NCBI RefSeq assembly: GCF_008933955.1
Contig: NZ_WBXO01000007.1
Span: 62,001 to 126,000 of the forward strand
From: Heliorestis acidaminivorans
Lineage (GTDB): Bacteria > Bacillota > Desulfitobacteriia > Heliobacteriales > Heliobacteriaceae
Reading direction: 5' to 3'
Length of the DNA stretch: 64,000 nucleotides
In this document: in pieces, positions 44,746 through 53,387 of the stretch
Layout of the letters: every line of letters begins with the position of its first letter
How positions within the stretch are numbered: the stretch's first letter is position 1
The notes under the pieces: model-generated
The model's database searches: none
What the model was told of the DNA's origin: nothing
The model's input: the letters and a program-made list of their open reading frames with translations, nothing else
Made by a program: the position numbers and the translations under genes

Positions 44746-44749
44746 CTCT

Positions 44750-46006
44750 ATGTTTCAAAATAACTTTCTTGATTTTAACGGCAATCTCGATGAGCTTTTT
44801 GAAAGTAAACCATCAGAGATACAAACTTCTGTAAAGCAGCGTCCACTTGTTGCACCGCAGTCAGGTACTGTTAGCACAGAAGTAGCCCTAAAAAAGATAG
44901 GCCATATTCAAGCTTGCATAAGCAATCGTTTCGTCGAGCGACAAGAAGTGATTCATGGTGCTTTCATTGCCATGGTTGCAAGAAAAAACATGCTTATGGT
45001 GGGACCGCCGGGTACTGCAAAAAGTGATTTAATATCATCTCTTGCTCAGAATATTTCAGGTGGAAGCTACTTTCAGTGGCTTTTAACAAAGTTTACGACA
45101 CCTGAAGAAGTATTTGGTCCCGTTTCTTTACGGGCATTAGAGCAGGACACATACAAGCGTGTAACGACTGGGAAGCTACCTGAAGCGCACTTTGCTTTCT
45201 TAGACGAATGCTTCAAAGGCAGTAGCGCCATATTAAATGCTTTGCTTACGTTGATGAGCGAAAGACTGTTTTACAACAATGGCTCTCCAACAAAAACACC
45301 ACTGGTAAGTGTGTTTGGAGCCAGTAATGAGTACGCGGAAGACGGCGAAAATCTTGCAGCTCTATTCGATAGATTTCATCTTCGATACGAACTTTCGTAC
45401 ATCTCCGAAGATGATTCTTTTACAGCAATGTTAGCGCAATCAGGAAAAGGTCTAAATAAACCAATACCACTTTCCTTAGAAGAGCTTATGCTTTTGCAAC
45501 AGGCAGCGGATCAAGTAGAGGTCCCACAACATATACTTGATACCTTACTTAAAATTCGCAAGTCATTGCGTGAAAAAGAGATTGTGCCTAGTGATCGTCG
45601 CTTTGTCAATGCTCTTTCTATTCTAAAAGCCAATGCCGTTTTAGAAGGTAGAAGTTCTGTTGATGAAGATGATTTGCCAATTCTATCTCACGTCTTATGG
45701 GATGTGATAGAACAAAAGCTAGCTGTAGAAGAAGTTCTGAGACAGTACGGCGATCCGATTACAGGCAAGCTTGACGAGCGTTTGGCAGAAGCAAAGGAAA
45801 TCGCCCAAAATGCGTTAGCCAAAGAAGACGACCCTGTAGAGGGTAGTAAAGCAATTAAAGCTCTAAAGAGCCTTAAAAAAGAAGTAGACGATCTGAGAGG
45901 ACAAACAACACATCCAGGAAAACTGGAGAAAATCGTTGATGCTTCAGCCGTAATTCAAGAAATGATTAAACAGATCAACAAAAAGTGCCTTGGCATTGAT
46001 CTGTAA
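44750..46006 (+). CDS. MoxR-family AAA+ ATPase
   Basis: About 418 aa from ATG 44750; an in-frame GTG at 44714 lies within the SD and is unlikely. Walker A MVGPPGTAKSD, Walker B AFLDECFKG, sensor VSVFGASNEYAED and arginine-finger region LFDRFHLRYEL match the MoxR/RavA group, chaperone-like ATPases that work with VWA partners. The VWA gene follows. C-terminal 100 residues are coiled coil. Confidence 0.88.
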   Translation: MFQNNFLDFNGNLDELFESKPSEIQTSVKQRPLVAPQSGTVSTEVALKKIGHIQACISNRFVERQEVIHGAFIAMVARKNMLMVGPPGTAKSDLISSLAQNISGGSYFQWLLTKFTTPEEVFGPVSLRALEQDTYKRVTTGKLPEAHFAFLDECFKGSSAILNALLTLMSERLFYNNGSPTKTPLVSVFGASNEYAEDGENLAALFDRFHLRYELSYISEDDSFTAMLAQSGKGLNKPIPLSLEELMLLQQAADQVEVPQHILDTLLKIRKSLREKEIVPSDRRFVNALSILKANAVLEGRSSVDEDDLPILSHVLWDVIEQKLAVEEVLRQYGDPITGKLDERLAEAKEIAQNALAKEDDPVEGSKAIKALKSLKKEVDDLRGQTTHPGKLEKIVDASAVIQEMIKQINKKCLGIDL

Positions 46007-46012
46007 AAGAAA

Positions 46013-46048
46013 AAGAGCAAGTGGGCAAAATCTGTCCACTTGCTTCTT
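46013..46048 (+). terminator. Hairpin between MoxR and VWA genes
   Basis: AAGAGCAAGTGG/CCACTTGCTTCTT almost perfect stem, no T-run; probable RNA element rather than a full terminator. Confidence 0.5.
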
Positions 46049-46072
46049 ACCATAAAAGGGGGCTTTACTATA

Positions 46073-47659
46073 ATGCTCAATAAAAAGAGTTATCTTGCAG
46101 AGATAGACGGAACAATTGAAACCACTCGCTATGAGCGACGACAGTGGAAAGAAATAAGGGAAGCTTCCCAAAAGATTCAGGACGTAGAGAAAAGGCTTGA
46201 TGCGGACTACAATTCCTTTTCACCGATGCTTCAAGACTTATGGGCTTCTTTATATCAAGATACATCGCAGTTTAGAGAAGATGAAGATATACCACTATCA
46301 CAACGTCTGAATAAGTCCATTATGGAAAAAGTACTTGCTATGTCTGAGTGGGAAGAAGTCCATGCTTGGACAAAACAAGATGTAGCAGCGGCAGCATTGG
46401 GCGGTCTTTCTCTTTCGGAAAAGGTTTGCGAACTACTTCCACAAGACTTAAAAGAGCAAATGAATCAGGTACAGCAAACAGAAGAAAAAGCACAACAAGC
46501 TCAAGAACGAATGGAAGACTTCTTGAATGCGGCTTACATGCTAGAACAAGCAGCAGAGCAAAAGAAAGATGCTGGCGACGAATCAGGGGCTGAAGAAGCA
46601 ACAAAAAAAGCTACTGCCATAAAAAGAAAGGCTAAACAAGAGGAAAAGAAGAAAGAAGAAGCGCAGTTAAAGCTCAATCAGTTAGGGCATGAAGTATCAG
46701 AGGCAGTAAATCAAGGAGTTCAAGCCATAGCAGGGCAGATGCGACAAGAACTTCAACAAGAAGCGCAGGAGCAAAGTGATACGGCTCAAGCTATGCAACA
46801 GTTTGGACTAGGGGCAGGGCAAGCTCAATATATGGACCCTGCCAAAAGAATTAAGTTTGCTTCGGCGCTACGCAAAAACAAGAAGCTAAGCAAGATTGCC
46901 CAGATAGCAGGAAGAATGAAGTCAATCGCTTCGCACAAGCGAAAAAATAAGACGCACCAGCCTCCAACAGAGGTTGTGGATGTTGAACTTGGCAACAATT
47001 TGAGCAACGTCCTTCCATCAGAACTAGCACTTTTTTGCAATCCCGCCACGAAAATGGATTTTCTTCGTCGGTATTCAGAAGGAAATCTCATGCAAAGAAA
47101 GCTAGAAGGAAAAGAGAAAGAAGGCCGTGGTCCTATCGTTGTCTGCCTTGATTCCTCAAGTTCGATGAAGCAGGAAACAGGAAACGGTGCAACTAGAGAG
47201 GAATGGTCAAAAGCAATTACCCTTGCCTTGTTCGATATTGCAAGGCGACAAGGAAGGGCTTTTGCAGCCGTTCACTTTGCTAATGAGCACAAGATAAAGA
47301 GCTATCTCTTTCCAAAACCTAAAAAAGCTAAACCTGAAGAATTGTTAGATATGATAACGCTTTTTCTGCGTGGTGGGACTAATTTTGAGAGACCACTGCA
47401 AGAAGCGGTACATATCATAGAAAAGTCGTCTTACAACAAAGCGGATATTGTTTTTATTACAGATGGAGAAAGTTATGTATCCTCTGACTTTCTTCAGTCG
47501 TTTAATGAACTGAAAGAAAAGAAACAGTTTTCTGTGATTACGGTTTTATTAGATGCTTGGAATACGGAAACCGTAGAGCAATTTAGCGACAAAATCACAA
47601 AAGTTGTTAGCGGTCAGGATACAGAAACAATAGATCTGATTTTTAACGATATTCAATAA
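46073..47659 (+). CDS. VWA-domain protein partner of MoxR
   Basis: 528 aa from ATG 46073 (SD agggggc). C-terminal von Willebrand A domain with a complete MIDAS: DSSSSM, Thr in GGTNF, and ITDGE. A Gln/Glu/Ala-rich coiled coil (about 130-240) precedes it. CoxE/YehP-like MoxR-VWA pairs remodel protein or metal complexes; the target here is unknown. Confidence 0.87.
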   Translation: MLNKKSYLAEIDGTIETTRYERRQWKEIREASQKIQDVEKRLDADYNSFSPMLQDLWASLYQDTSQFREDEDIPLSQRLNKSIMEKVLAMSEWEEVHAWTKQDVAAAALGGLSLSEKVCELLPQDLKEQMNQVQQTEEKAQQAQERMEDFLNAAYMLEQAAEQKKDAGDESGAEEATKKATAIKRKAKQEEKKKEEAQLKLNQLGHEVSEAVNQGVQAIAGQMRQELQQEAQEQSDTAQAMQQFGLGAGQAQYMDPAKRIKFASALRKNKKLSKIAQIAGRMKSIASHKRKNKTHQPPTEVVDVELGNNLSNVLPSELALFCNPATKMDFLRRYSEGNLMQRKLEGKEKEGRGPIVVCLDSSSSMKQETGNGATREEWSKAITLALFDIARRQGRAFAAVHFANEHKIKSYLFPKPKKAKPEELLDMITLFLRGGTNFERPLQEAVHIIEKSSYNKADIVFITDGESYVSSDFLQSFNELKEKKQFSVITVLLDAWNTETVEQFSDKITKVVSGQDTETIDLIFNDIQ

Positions 47660-47660
47660 T

Positions 47661-47747
47661 AACCCCTGTTGTCGGGACTAAAATAGGCAACCGCCGAAGC
47701 TATTCAACTGCTTCGGCGGTTGCGAGTTTCGGTGCACAGGAGGTATT
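47661..47747 (+). promoter_or_regulatory. Riboswitch-like leader, copy 2
   Basis: Second copy of the 43660 leader. The variable hairpin here is a perfect AACCGCCGAAGC/GCTTCGGCGGTT stem; the flanking conserved bases are kept. CCCCTG can pair with CAGGAGG (one bulge), covering the SD of the 74-aa gene. Confidence 0.65.
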
Positions 47748-47972
47748 ATGAACAGTATCAAGAACGAAGTGAAAAGCATTCTCGATTTGACTCCTGAAGA
47801 ATGGAAGAAGATATTGCCTGCGATTCGCAATATTCGTGGGACAAAAGAAATTGTAATCGAGTGGATAGAAGATGAGAATGGCTCGATAATACTTGGCCCA
47901 CGGATAAAAGATGATTCCGGTGAAAAGGGAATCGTCGTACCATTTAAGAAAAGAAGCAATGGGAGGTCGTAG
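47748..47972 (+). CDS. Small hypothetical protein, 74 aa
   Basis: SD aggagg. LTPEEWKKILPAIRNIRGTKEIVIEW and a C-terminal beta/basic part; no family recognised. Its stop is followed 2 nt later by the next start. Under the second riboswitch-like leader. Confidence 0.75.
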   Translation: MNSIKNEVKSILDLTPEEWKKILPAIRNIRGTKEIVIEWIEDENGSIILGPRIKDDSGEKGIVVPFKKRSNGRS

Positions 47973-47974
47973 GC

Positions 47975-48526
47975 ATGCTTATCGGCGTAGATATTTGTAA
48001 TACTATCGCCAAAATCAATGAAGCGCTGGCGTTGCGTTTTTTAGGAACTTCAGAGATTCCCCAAGAGTTACGCAAACAGCGTCGGTGGGACCTTCCGGGC
48101 TTAAGTCCAGATTTTTTCCGTACACCCGAAGGTCTACGCCTTTTTTCTGAGGCCGGTCCTTATGAGGGAGCGGCAGAAACGTTGAAAAAGCTAGTTGGTG
48201 CAGGACATAGAGTTGTATATATTACTGCAAGACCGAAAGAATCAGAACTAGTGACTCGGCGATGGTTGAAAGAGCATGGTTTTCCTAATGGTGAAGTAGT
48301 GTTTAGCGAAGAAAAAGGGGAAACATGTTTGGATATGGATGTTCAGTTGATGATTGAAGATGATCCCGTTTTTGCTAAGCAGGTGAAAGAAGTTGGGATT
48401 CCTGTTTTTATGGTCAGGCAAGGATATAATGCAGACTTTCCAGCTTTGAAGATGGATTGGAAGATGGCTGGTTTATTGTTTGGTATGGTTGTTAGTCACA
48501 ACCAAAAGAATATTCTGAACAAATAG
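47975..48526 (+). CDS. HAD-superfamily 5'-nucleotidase-like phosphatase
   Basis: 183 aa, SD gggaggt. HAD motif I GVDICNTIA (second Asp replaced by Asn), motif II VVYITARP, motif III/IV EEKGETCLDMDV...MIEDDP. Resembles the 5'(3')-deoxyribonucleotidase group acting on nucleotides; the Asn in place of the general acid Asp may lower activity. Ends in a 22-bp perfect terminator stem. Confidence 0.75.
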   Translation: MLIGVDICNTIAKINEALALRFLGTSEIPQELRKQRRWDLPGLSPDFFRTPEGLRLFSEAGPYEGAAETLKKLVGAGHRVVYITARPKESELVTRRWLKEHGFPNGEVVFSEEKGETCLDMDVQLMIEDDPVFAKQVKEVGIPVFMVRQGYNADFPALKMDWKMAGLLFGMVVSHNQKNILNK

Positions 48527-48568
48527 ATTAAGTCCCTAGTGTTTTGACACTAGGGACTTAATCTATTT
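48521..48568 (+). terminator. Long perfect palindrome, terminator
   Basis: 22-bp perfect inverted repeat (48521-48542 with 48547-48568, loop TTTG) including the preceding stop codon. Confidence 0.85.
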
Positions 48569-48644
48569 GTTGTTGTACAATAATAAAAATAACATGTTTC
48601 CTTTTGTACCAGACTGGTCAAAGTTTTAGATGATAGGCAATTTT

Positions 48645-48683
48645 TTCGACATTTTTTGACACAAAGAAGTGTTAAAATATAAT
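48645..48683 (+). promoter_or_regulatory. Promoter of the SNF2-Mod-Res operon with adjacent 0A-like box
   Basis: TTCGACA (48645-48651), then TTGACA (48656-48661), 16 bp, TATAAT (48678-48683), 77 nt before the first gene. The box lies just upstream of the -35, where it could recruit or block polymerase. Confidence 0.7.
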
Positions 48684-48759
48684 TAGCTGTAAATATAATC
48701 TTGAGCAAGGATTTAGAAAACTATCTATTGCGTAACAAGCTTAAGATGAGGAGGATATC

Positions 48760-51636
48760 ATGAGCACAAAGTATCATGCTAAATATTATGCAACTGAATT
48801 AAGCCTACAAAGAGCATCAGATAGCATAGAGAACCTTACGTCTTCCCTGTCAAATGCGAAAGTTGACCTGAATCCTCATCAAATAGACGCAGCATTATTT
48901 GCTTTGAAATCTCCTATTGCAAACGGTGTTTTGTTAGCTGATGAAGTTGGACTGGGTAAAACCATTGAAGCGGGTATCGTAATATCGCAAAAATGGGCAG
49001 AAAGAAAAAGGAGGATATTACTAATACTCCCCAGTTCACTGAGGAAACAATGGCACCAAGAATTATTAGAAAAATTCTTTATCAATTCTATCGTTTTAGA
49101 AAGCAAGTCTTATAACGAAATGAAACGAAAAGGATTCTTGAATCCCTTTGACATAAAAAATAATGCAGTTATTTGTTCTTACCATTTTGCTAGCAAAAAG
49201 AAAGATGAGATCAAGAAAGTAAAATGGGACATGGTAGTTATTGATGAAGCACACAGATTGAGGAATGTTTATAAACCAAGCAATAAGATTGCAAACAACA
49301 TTAAAGAGGCTATTCAACCGTATCCGAAATTGCTTTTAACAGCAACTCCACTACAAAATAGCTTAATGGAACTTTATGGTTTAGTAAGTATCATCGATAA
49401 ATATGCCTTTGGCGATAAAAAAACATTTAGTGAACAGTACATAAGGAATGGGTCTGAAGAGATTCGAAATCACCTACTTAAGAAAAGATTAGCACCTTTT
49501 TGCAAAAGAACTTTAAGAAAACAAGTTACAGAATATGTACCATACACCAATAGGATTTCTTTGGTACAAGAGTATTACCCTACGAACCAGGAATGGCAGC
49601 TATATGAAAATGTATCAAGTTATTTAAGGAAAGACCGGCTTTTTGCTCTACCTGTTAGGCAAAGACACTTGATGACCTTAATACTACGAAAATTACTATC
49701 CTCATCGTCCTTCGCTATTACATCTACCTTAGAAAGTTTGCTTCAAAGGTTAGATGATTTACTAGAAGCAAAAGAAACAAAGAATGATATTGACAATACA
49801 CTATATGAAGAATATGACACTTTAGAAGAGTTGCAGGATGAATGGGATGAAGATGAGCAAACTTCTGAAGAGTATGTGATTAGTGATCCAGAAGTCAGGA
49901 AATTAATTGAAGATGAAAAAAAGGAATTACTATCATATATTGAATTAGCTAAGAGTATTGAAAAAAACACAAAAGGAAACCACTTGCTGACAGCTTTGAA
50001 AGAAGGCTTTAAATATGGTCAACAACAAGGAGCTTTAGAAAAAGCCGTTATTTTTACGGAATCTAGACGAACCCAAGAGTATTTGTATGAGCTACTCGTA
50101 AATAACGGGTATGAAAATGAAGTTGTACTTATTAACGGAAGTAACTCAGATAAACAATCAAAAGAGATATACAATACATGGACAGATAACAATAAAAACT
50201 CTGAATCAATCACGGGGTCAAGAACTGCAGACATGAAGGCTGCAATTGTTGAAGAATTTAGAAATAGTGCTAAGATTCTTATTGCCACAGAAGCTGCTGC
50301 AGAAGGGATCAACCTTCAGTTCTGTTCTTTGGTGGTCAACTATGACCTGCCCTGGAACCCACAAAGAATAGAACAGCGTATTGGAAGATGTCATCGATAT
50401 GGTCAAAAAAACGATGTTGTTGTAATAAACTTTGTTAACAAGCGAAATGAAGCTGATCAAAAAGTATATGAACTCCTTTCAGCGAAGTTTAAGCTTTTTG
50501 ACGGTATTTTTGGGGCATCTGATGAAGTTCTAGGTTCTTTAGAGTCGGGAGTAGACTTTGAAAAAAGAATTGCGGCAATATACCAGAACTGTAGGACTAC
50601 AGAAGAAATCCAACAAGCATTTAGTCAGATGCAAGCAGAACTAGAAGAAGAAATTGACAAAACCCTAAAACAAGCTAAAGTCAATCTTTTAGAGAATTTT
50701 GATGAAGAAGTGCATGAGAAACTAAAAATACAGAAGGAAAGAACAGATGAAAACCTATCTCGCTATCAAGAATGGATGCTTAAGCTTGCCCAAGCAGAAC
50801 TAGGTAACGAAATCAAAATCACAAATGATCGAACACGTTTCTTCTACAACGGTAATTTATTTCAAAAAGGGTATTATGATTTTAATTGGAAACGTGCTGA
50901 GCAATCTAAATCTATTTTCTTTCGTAGTGATGGTCAACTTATAAATTCTTTGATTGAAAAGGCTTTGAATAGGGATCTTCCTATAGGAGTTTTGGAACTA
51001 GACTACTCAAACTATAAACCACAAAAAGGAAAAATAACCTTTTTGGAAAACTTATCATCTAAGTCGGGTTGGCTTTCAGTTGATAAGCTTACAGTTGAAT
51101 CATTTGAAAAAGAAGAGAGATTGTTATTTTACGCTGTTACAGATGCTGGAGAGGTAATTGACGAAGAGTTATCTAATAAGTTATTAGATTTTGATGGCTA
51201 TGAGCAAGAGAGCGAAATGATAAATCATCTTTACCCTGAAAAAATGATAGAGAATAGAAAAAAAGAACTCGTTCAAAAGCACAAGACCGAAATAGATGCA
51301 AAAAATGCGAAATACTTTGATGAAGAAATAGAGAAATTAGAAGCTTGGGCGGATGATTTAAAGGATGGGTTAGAAAAGGAAATAAAAGAGTTAGATGCAC
51401 AGATTAAATTATTAAAAAAAGATGCGAGAAACTGTACAAGCTTTGAAGAAAAGTTGCAAATGCAAAAACAGATAAAAGAACTTGAGAAAAAACGTAACAA
51501 TAAAAGACGTAGCTTATACGAGGAACAAGATCAGATCGATGAGCAAAAAGAAGAACTTATATTTAGTATGGAAGAAAAGATAAAGAAAAAAGAGACGATA
51601 AGCAATGTACTATGTATTCGTTGGAGATTGAATTAA
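48760..51636 (+). CDS. SNF2-family helicase of a restriction/defence cassette
   Basis: 958 aa, SD aggagg. SF2 motifs: Q-like LNPHQIDA, motif I LADEVGLGKT (60-69), motif II VVIDEAHRL (about 159-167), motif III LLTATPLQN, motif V/VI TEAAAEGINLQF and IEQRIGRCHRYGQ. The C-terminal 300 residues are charged coiled coil. First gene of an operon with a type III methyltransferase and a Res-like nuclease; such helicases occur in DISARM- and Hma-type defence loci. Confidence 0.88.
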   Translation: MSTKYHAKYYATELSLQRASDSIENLTSSLSNAKVDLNPHQIDAALFALKSPIANGVLLADEVGLGKTIEAGIVISQKWAERKRRILLILPSSLRKQWHQELLEKFFINSIVLESKSYNEMKRKGFLNPFDIKNNAVICSYHFASKKKDEIKKVKWDMVVIDEAHRLRNVYKPSNKIANNIKEAIQPYPKLLLTATPLQNSLMELYGLVSIIDKYAFGDKKTFSEQYIRNGSEEIRNHLLKKRLAPFCKRTLRKQVTEYVPYTNRISLVQEYYPTNQEWQLYENVSSYLRKDRLFALPVRQRHLMTLILRKLLSSSSFAITSTLESLLQRLDDLLEAKETKNDIDNTLYEEYDTLEELQDEWDEDEQTSEEYVISDPEVRKLIEDEKKELLSYIELAKSIEKNTKGNHLLTALKEGFKYGQQQGALEKAVIFTESRRTQEYLYELLVNNGYENEVVLINGSNSDKQSKEIYNTWTDNNKNSESITGSRTADMKAAIVEEFRNSAKILIATEAAAEGINLQFCSLVVNYDLPWNPQRIEQRIGRCHRYGQKNDVVVINFVNKRNEADQKVYELLSAKFKLFDGIFGASDEVLGSLESGVDFEKRIAAIYQNCRTTEEIQQAFSQMQAELEEEIDKTLKQAKVNLLENFDEEVHEKLKIQKERTDENLSRYQEWMLKLAQAELGNEIKITNDRTRFFYNGNLFQKGYYDFNWKRAEQSKSIFFRSDGQLINSLIEKALNRDLPIGVLELDYSNYKPQKGKITFLENLSSKSGWLSVDKLTVESFEKEERLLFYAVTDAGEVIDEELSNKLLDFDGYEQESEMINHLYPEKMIENRKKELVQKHKTEIDAKNAKYFDEEIEKLEAWADDLKDGLEKEIKELDAQIKLLKKDARNCTSFEEKLQMQKQIKELEKKRNNKRRSLYEEQDQIDEQKEELIFSMEEKIKKKETISNVLCIRWRLN

Positions 51637-51655
51637 AACAAGGGAGAGATTTAAT

Positions 51656-53368
51656 TTGCCAGAAAAACAAAAGCTAGAACTAACTTGGATTGGTAAGTAT
51701 GATGAAATTAAGTTGGAGCCAAGAATACTGATAGAAGATCCAGAAAAATCTTATGGAGATACTAATAGTGAAAATATGTTAATCCACGGGGATAACTTAC
51801 TTGCACTTAAAGCATTAGAGCAAGATTTTGCTGGAAAGATAAAGTGTATATACATCGACCCTCCATATAATACTGGAAGTGCTTTTGAATATTATGATGA
51901 TAACTTAGAACATAGTACTTGGTTAAATTTAATGTATCCACGATTAAGAATTCTAAATAATTTACTTGCTGATGATGGAATCATGTGGATATCCATTGAT
52001 GATAACGAGGTGCATTATCTTAAAGTAATGCTTGACGAAATCTTTGGTAGAAATAACTTCCTCGCAAATATTGCGTATGAACGTTCAGGTACAGCTGGGA
52101 TTGGCCAAGGAGGTACTTTTTTAGTAAATACTCATGAATTTATTTTAGTATATGCTAAAAATAAGTCGATGTTAGATAAGTTAGAAGCCAAAACGTATAA
52201 ACCCCTTGATAAAGAAATAATGAAGAGATACTCAAAAATACTAAAAAAAACAGGAACGAAAATTAAGATAGATGAATTTTATTCAGCTGCTAACAATGAG
52301 AAAGTAGAAATATACCAACATAAAGATTTTGAAATTGAAACTATTTCTCTTAGAAATTTTAATTCAAGAGAAGCTGAAATTCGTAAGCTGTATTATGAGA
52401 ATTTTAATCTAATTTTCAGAACAACAAATCCACAAAAAGAGAATTCATTTCAACAAAAAATTCTTGAAAAAATAGATAAGGATTTATATTCCGTGGAGTA
52501 TGTGCCTTCACGGGGAAAATATAAAGGCGTTCCTACCACTCTTTATTATTATAATAATGAGCTTTTCGCATGGTTAAAGGATTCTGCGGAAATATCTAAT
52601 AAACAGGTGGTTAAAACTAATAAAATGTCAGGTTTTTGGAGGAATGAAGAAATACCAAAGGCAAACCTAGCCAATGAAGGTGGGGTAGACTTTAAACGTG
52701 GGAAAAAGCCGGAAGCCTTACTTAAGACTATTATAGATATTTCAACAAATGAAGAGGATTGGGTGTTAGATTCGTTTCTTGGAAGTGGCACAACTGCAGC
52801 TGTCGCTCAAAAAATGAATAGAAAGTGGGTTGGTATAGAACTAGGCGATCACGCTTATAGTCACTGCTTGCCTAGACTTAAAGAAATAATAAATGGTACT
52901 GATGTAGTTGGTGTTTCTAAGGCTGTTAACTGGAAAGGTGGTGGTGGATTCAGATTCTACGAGTTAGCTCCAAGTCTATTGAAGAAAGACAAATATGGAA
53001 ACTGGATAATTGATGATCATTATAACTCTATTATGTTAGCAGCAGCCATGTGTAAGCAAGAAGGATTTACTTATTCGCCAGACAAAGAAGTATTTTGGAA
53101 GCAAGGGAAGTCCACTGAAAAAGATTATATTTTCACTACAACAACTTTCTTATCTAGAGAATACATAGAAAAAATTCATGATGAAATGCAGCCAGATGAA
53201 AGTTTGCTAATTTGCTGTAAAGCATATCAGCAAGGTTGTGAGAGCCTATATTCAAATATAACAATTAAGAAAATACCTCAAGCAATTTTAGGTAACTGTG
53301 AGTTCGGCAAAGAAGATTACAAGTTAAATATTCCTGTAGCCGATTTAGATGGAGAAGACATAGATTGA
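51656..53368 (+). CDS. Type III Mod-like DNA adenine methyltransferase
   Basis: 570 aa, TTG start with SD ggagag 7 nt. Beta-class order: catalytic DPPYNTG (68-74) before SAM motif DSFLGSGTTAA (about 370). The intervening 150-360 is the probable target-recognition region (variable, AT-rich). Modifies one strand of an asymmetric site and partners with the Res gene that follows by 19 nt. Confidence 0.9.
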   Translation: MPEKQKLELTWIGKYDEIKLEPRILIEDPEKSYGDTNSENMLIHGDNLLALKALEQDFAGKIKCIYIDPPYNTGSAFEYYDDNLEHSTWLNLMYPRLRILNNLLADDGIMWISIDDNEVHYLKVMLDEIFGRNNFLANIAYERSGTAGIGQGGTFLVNTHEFILVYAKNKSMLDKLEAKTYKPLDKEIMKRYSKILKKTGTKIKIDEFYSAANNEKVEIYQHKDFEIETISLRNFNSREAEIRKLYYENFNLIFRTTNPQKENSFQQKILEKIDKDLYSVEYVPSRGKYKGVPTTLYYYNNELFAWLKDSAEISNKQVVKTNKMSGFWRNEEIPKANLANEGGVDFKRGKKPEALLKTIIDISTNEEDWVLDSFLGSGTTAAVAQKMNRKWVGIELGDHAYSHCLPRLKEIINGTDVVGVSKAVNWKGGGGFRFYELAPSLLKKDKYGNWIIDDHYNSIMLAAAMCKQEGFTYSPDKEVFWKQGKSTEKDYIFTTTTFLSREYIEKIHDEMQPDESLLICCKAYQQGCESLYSNITIKKIPQAILGNCEFGKEDYKLNIPVADLDGEDID

Positions 53369-53387
53369 CTTTTAGGAGGTGTATAAA

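Noticed and set aside
46338-46604. ORFs on both strands within the VWA gene
   Set aside because: Low-complexity Gln/Glu/Ala coiled coil keeps other frames open; shadows only.
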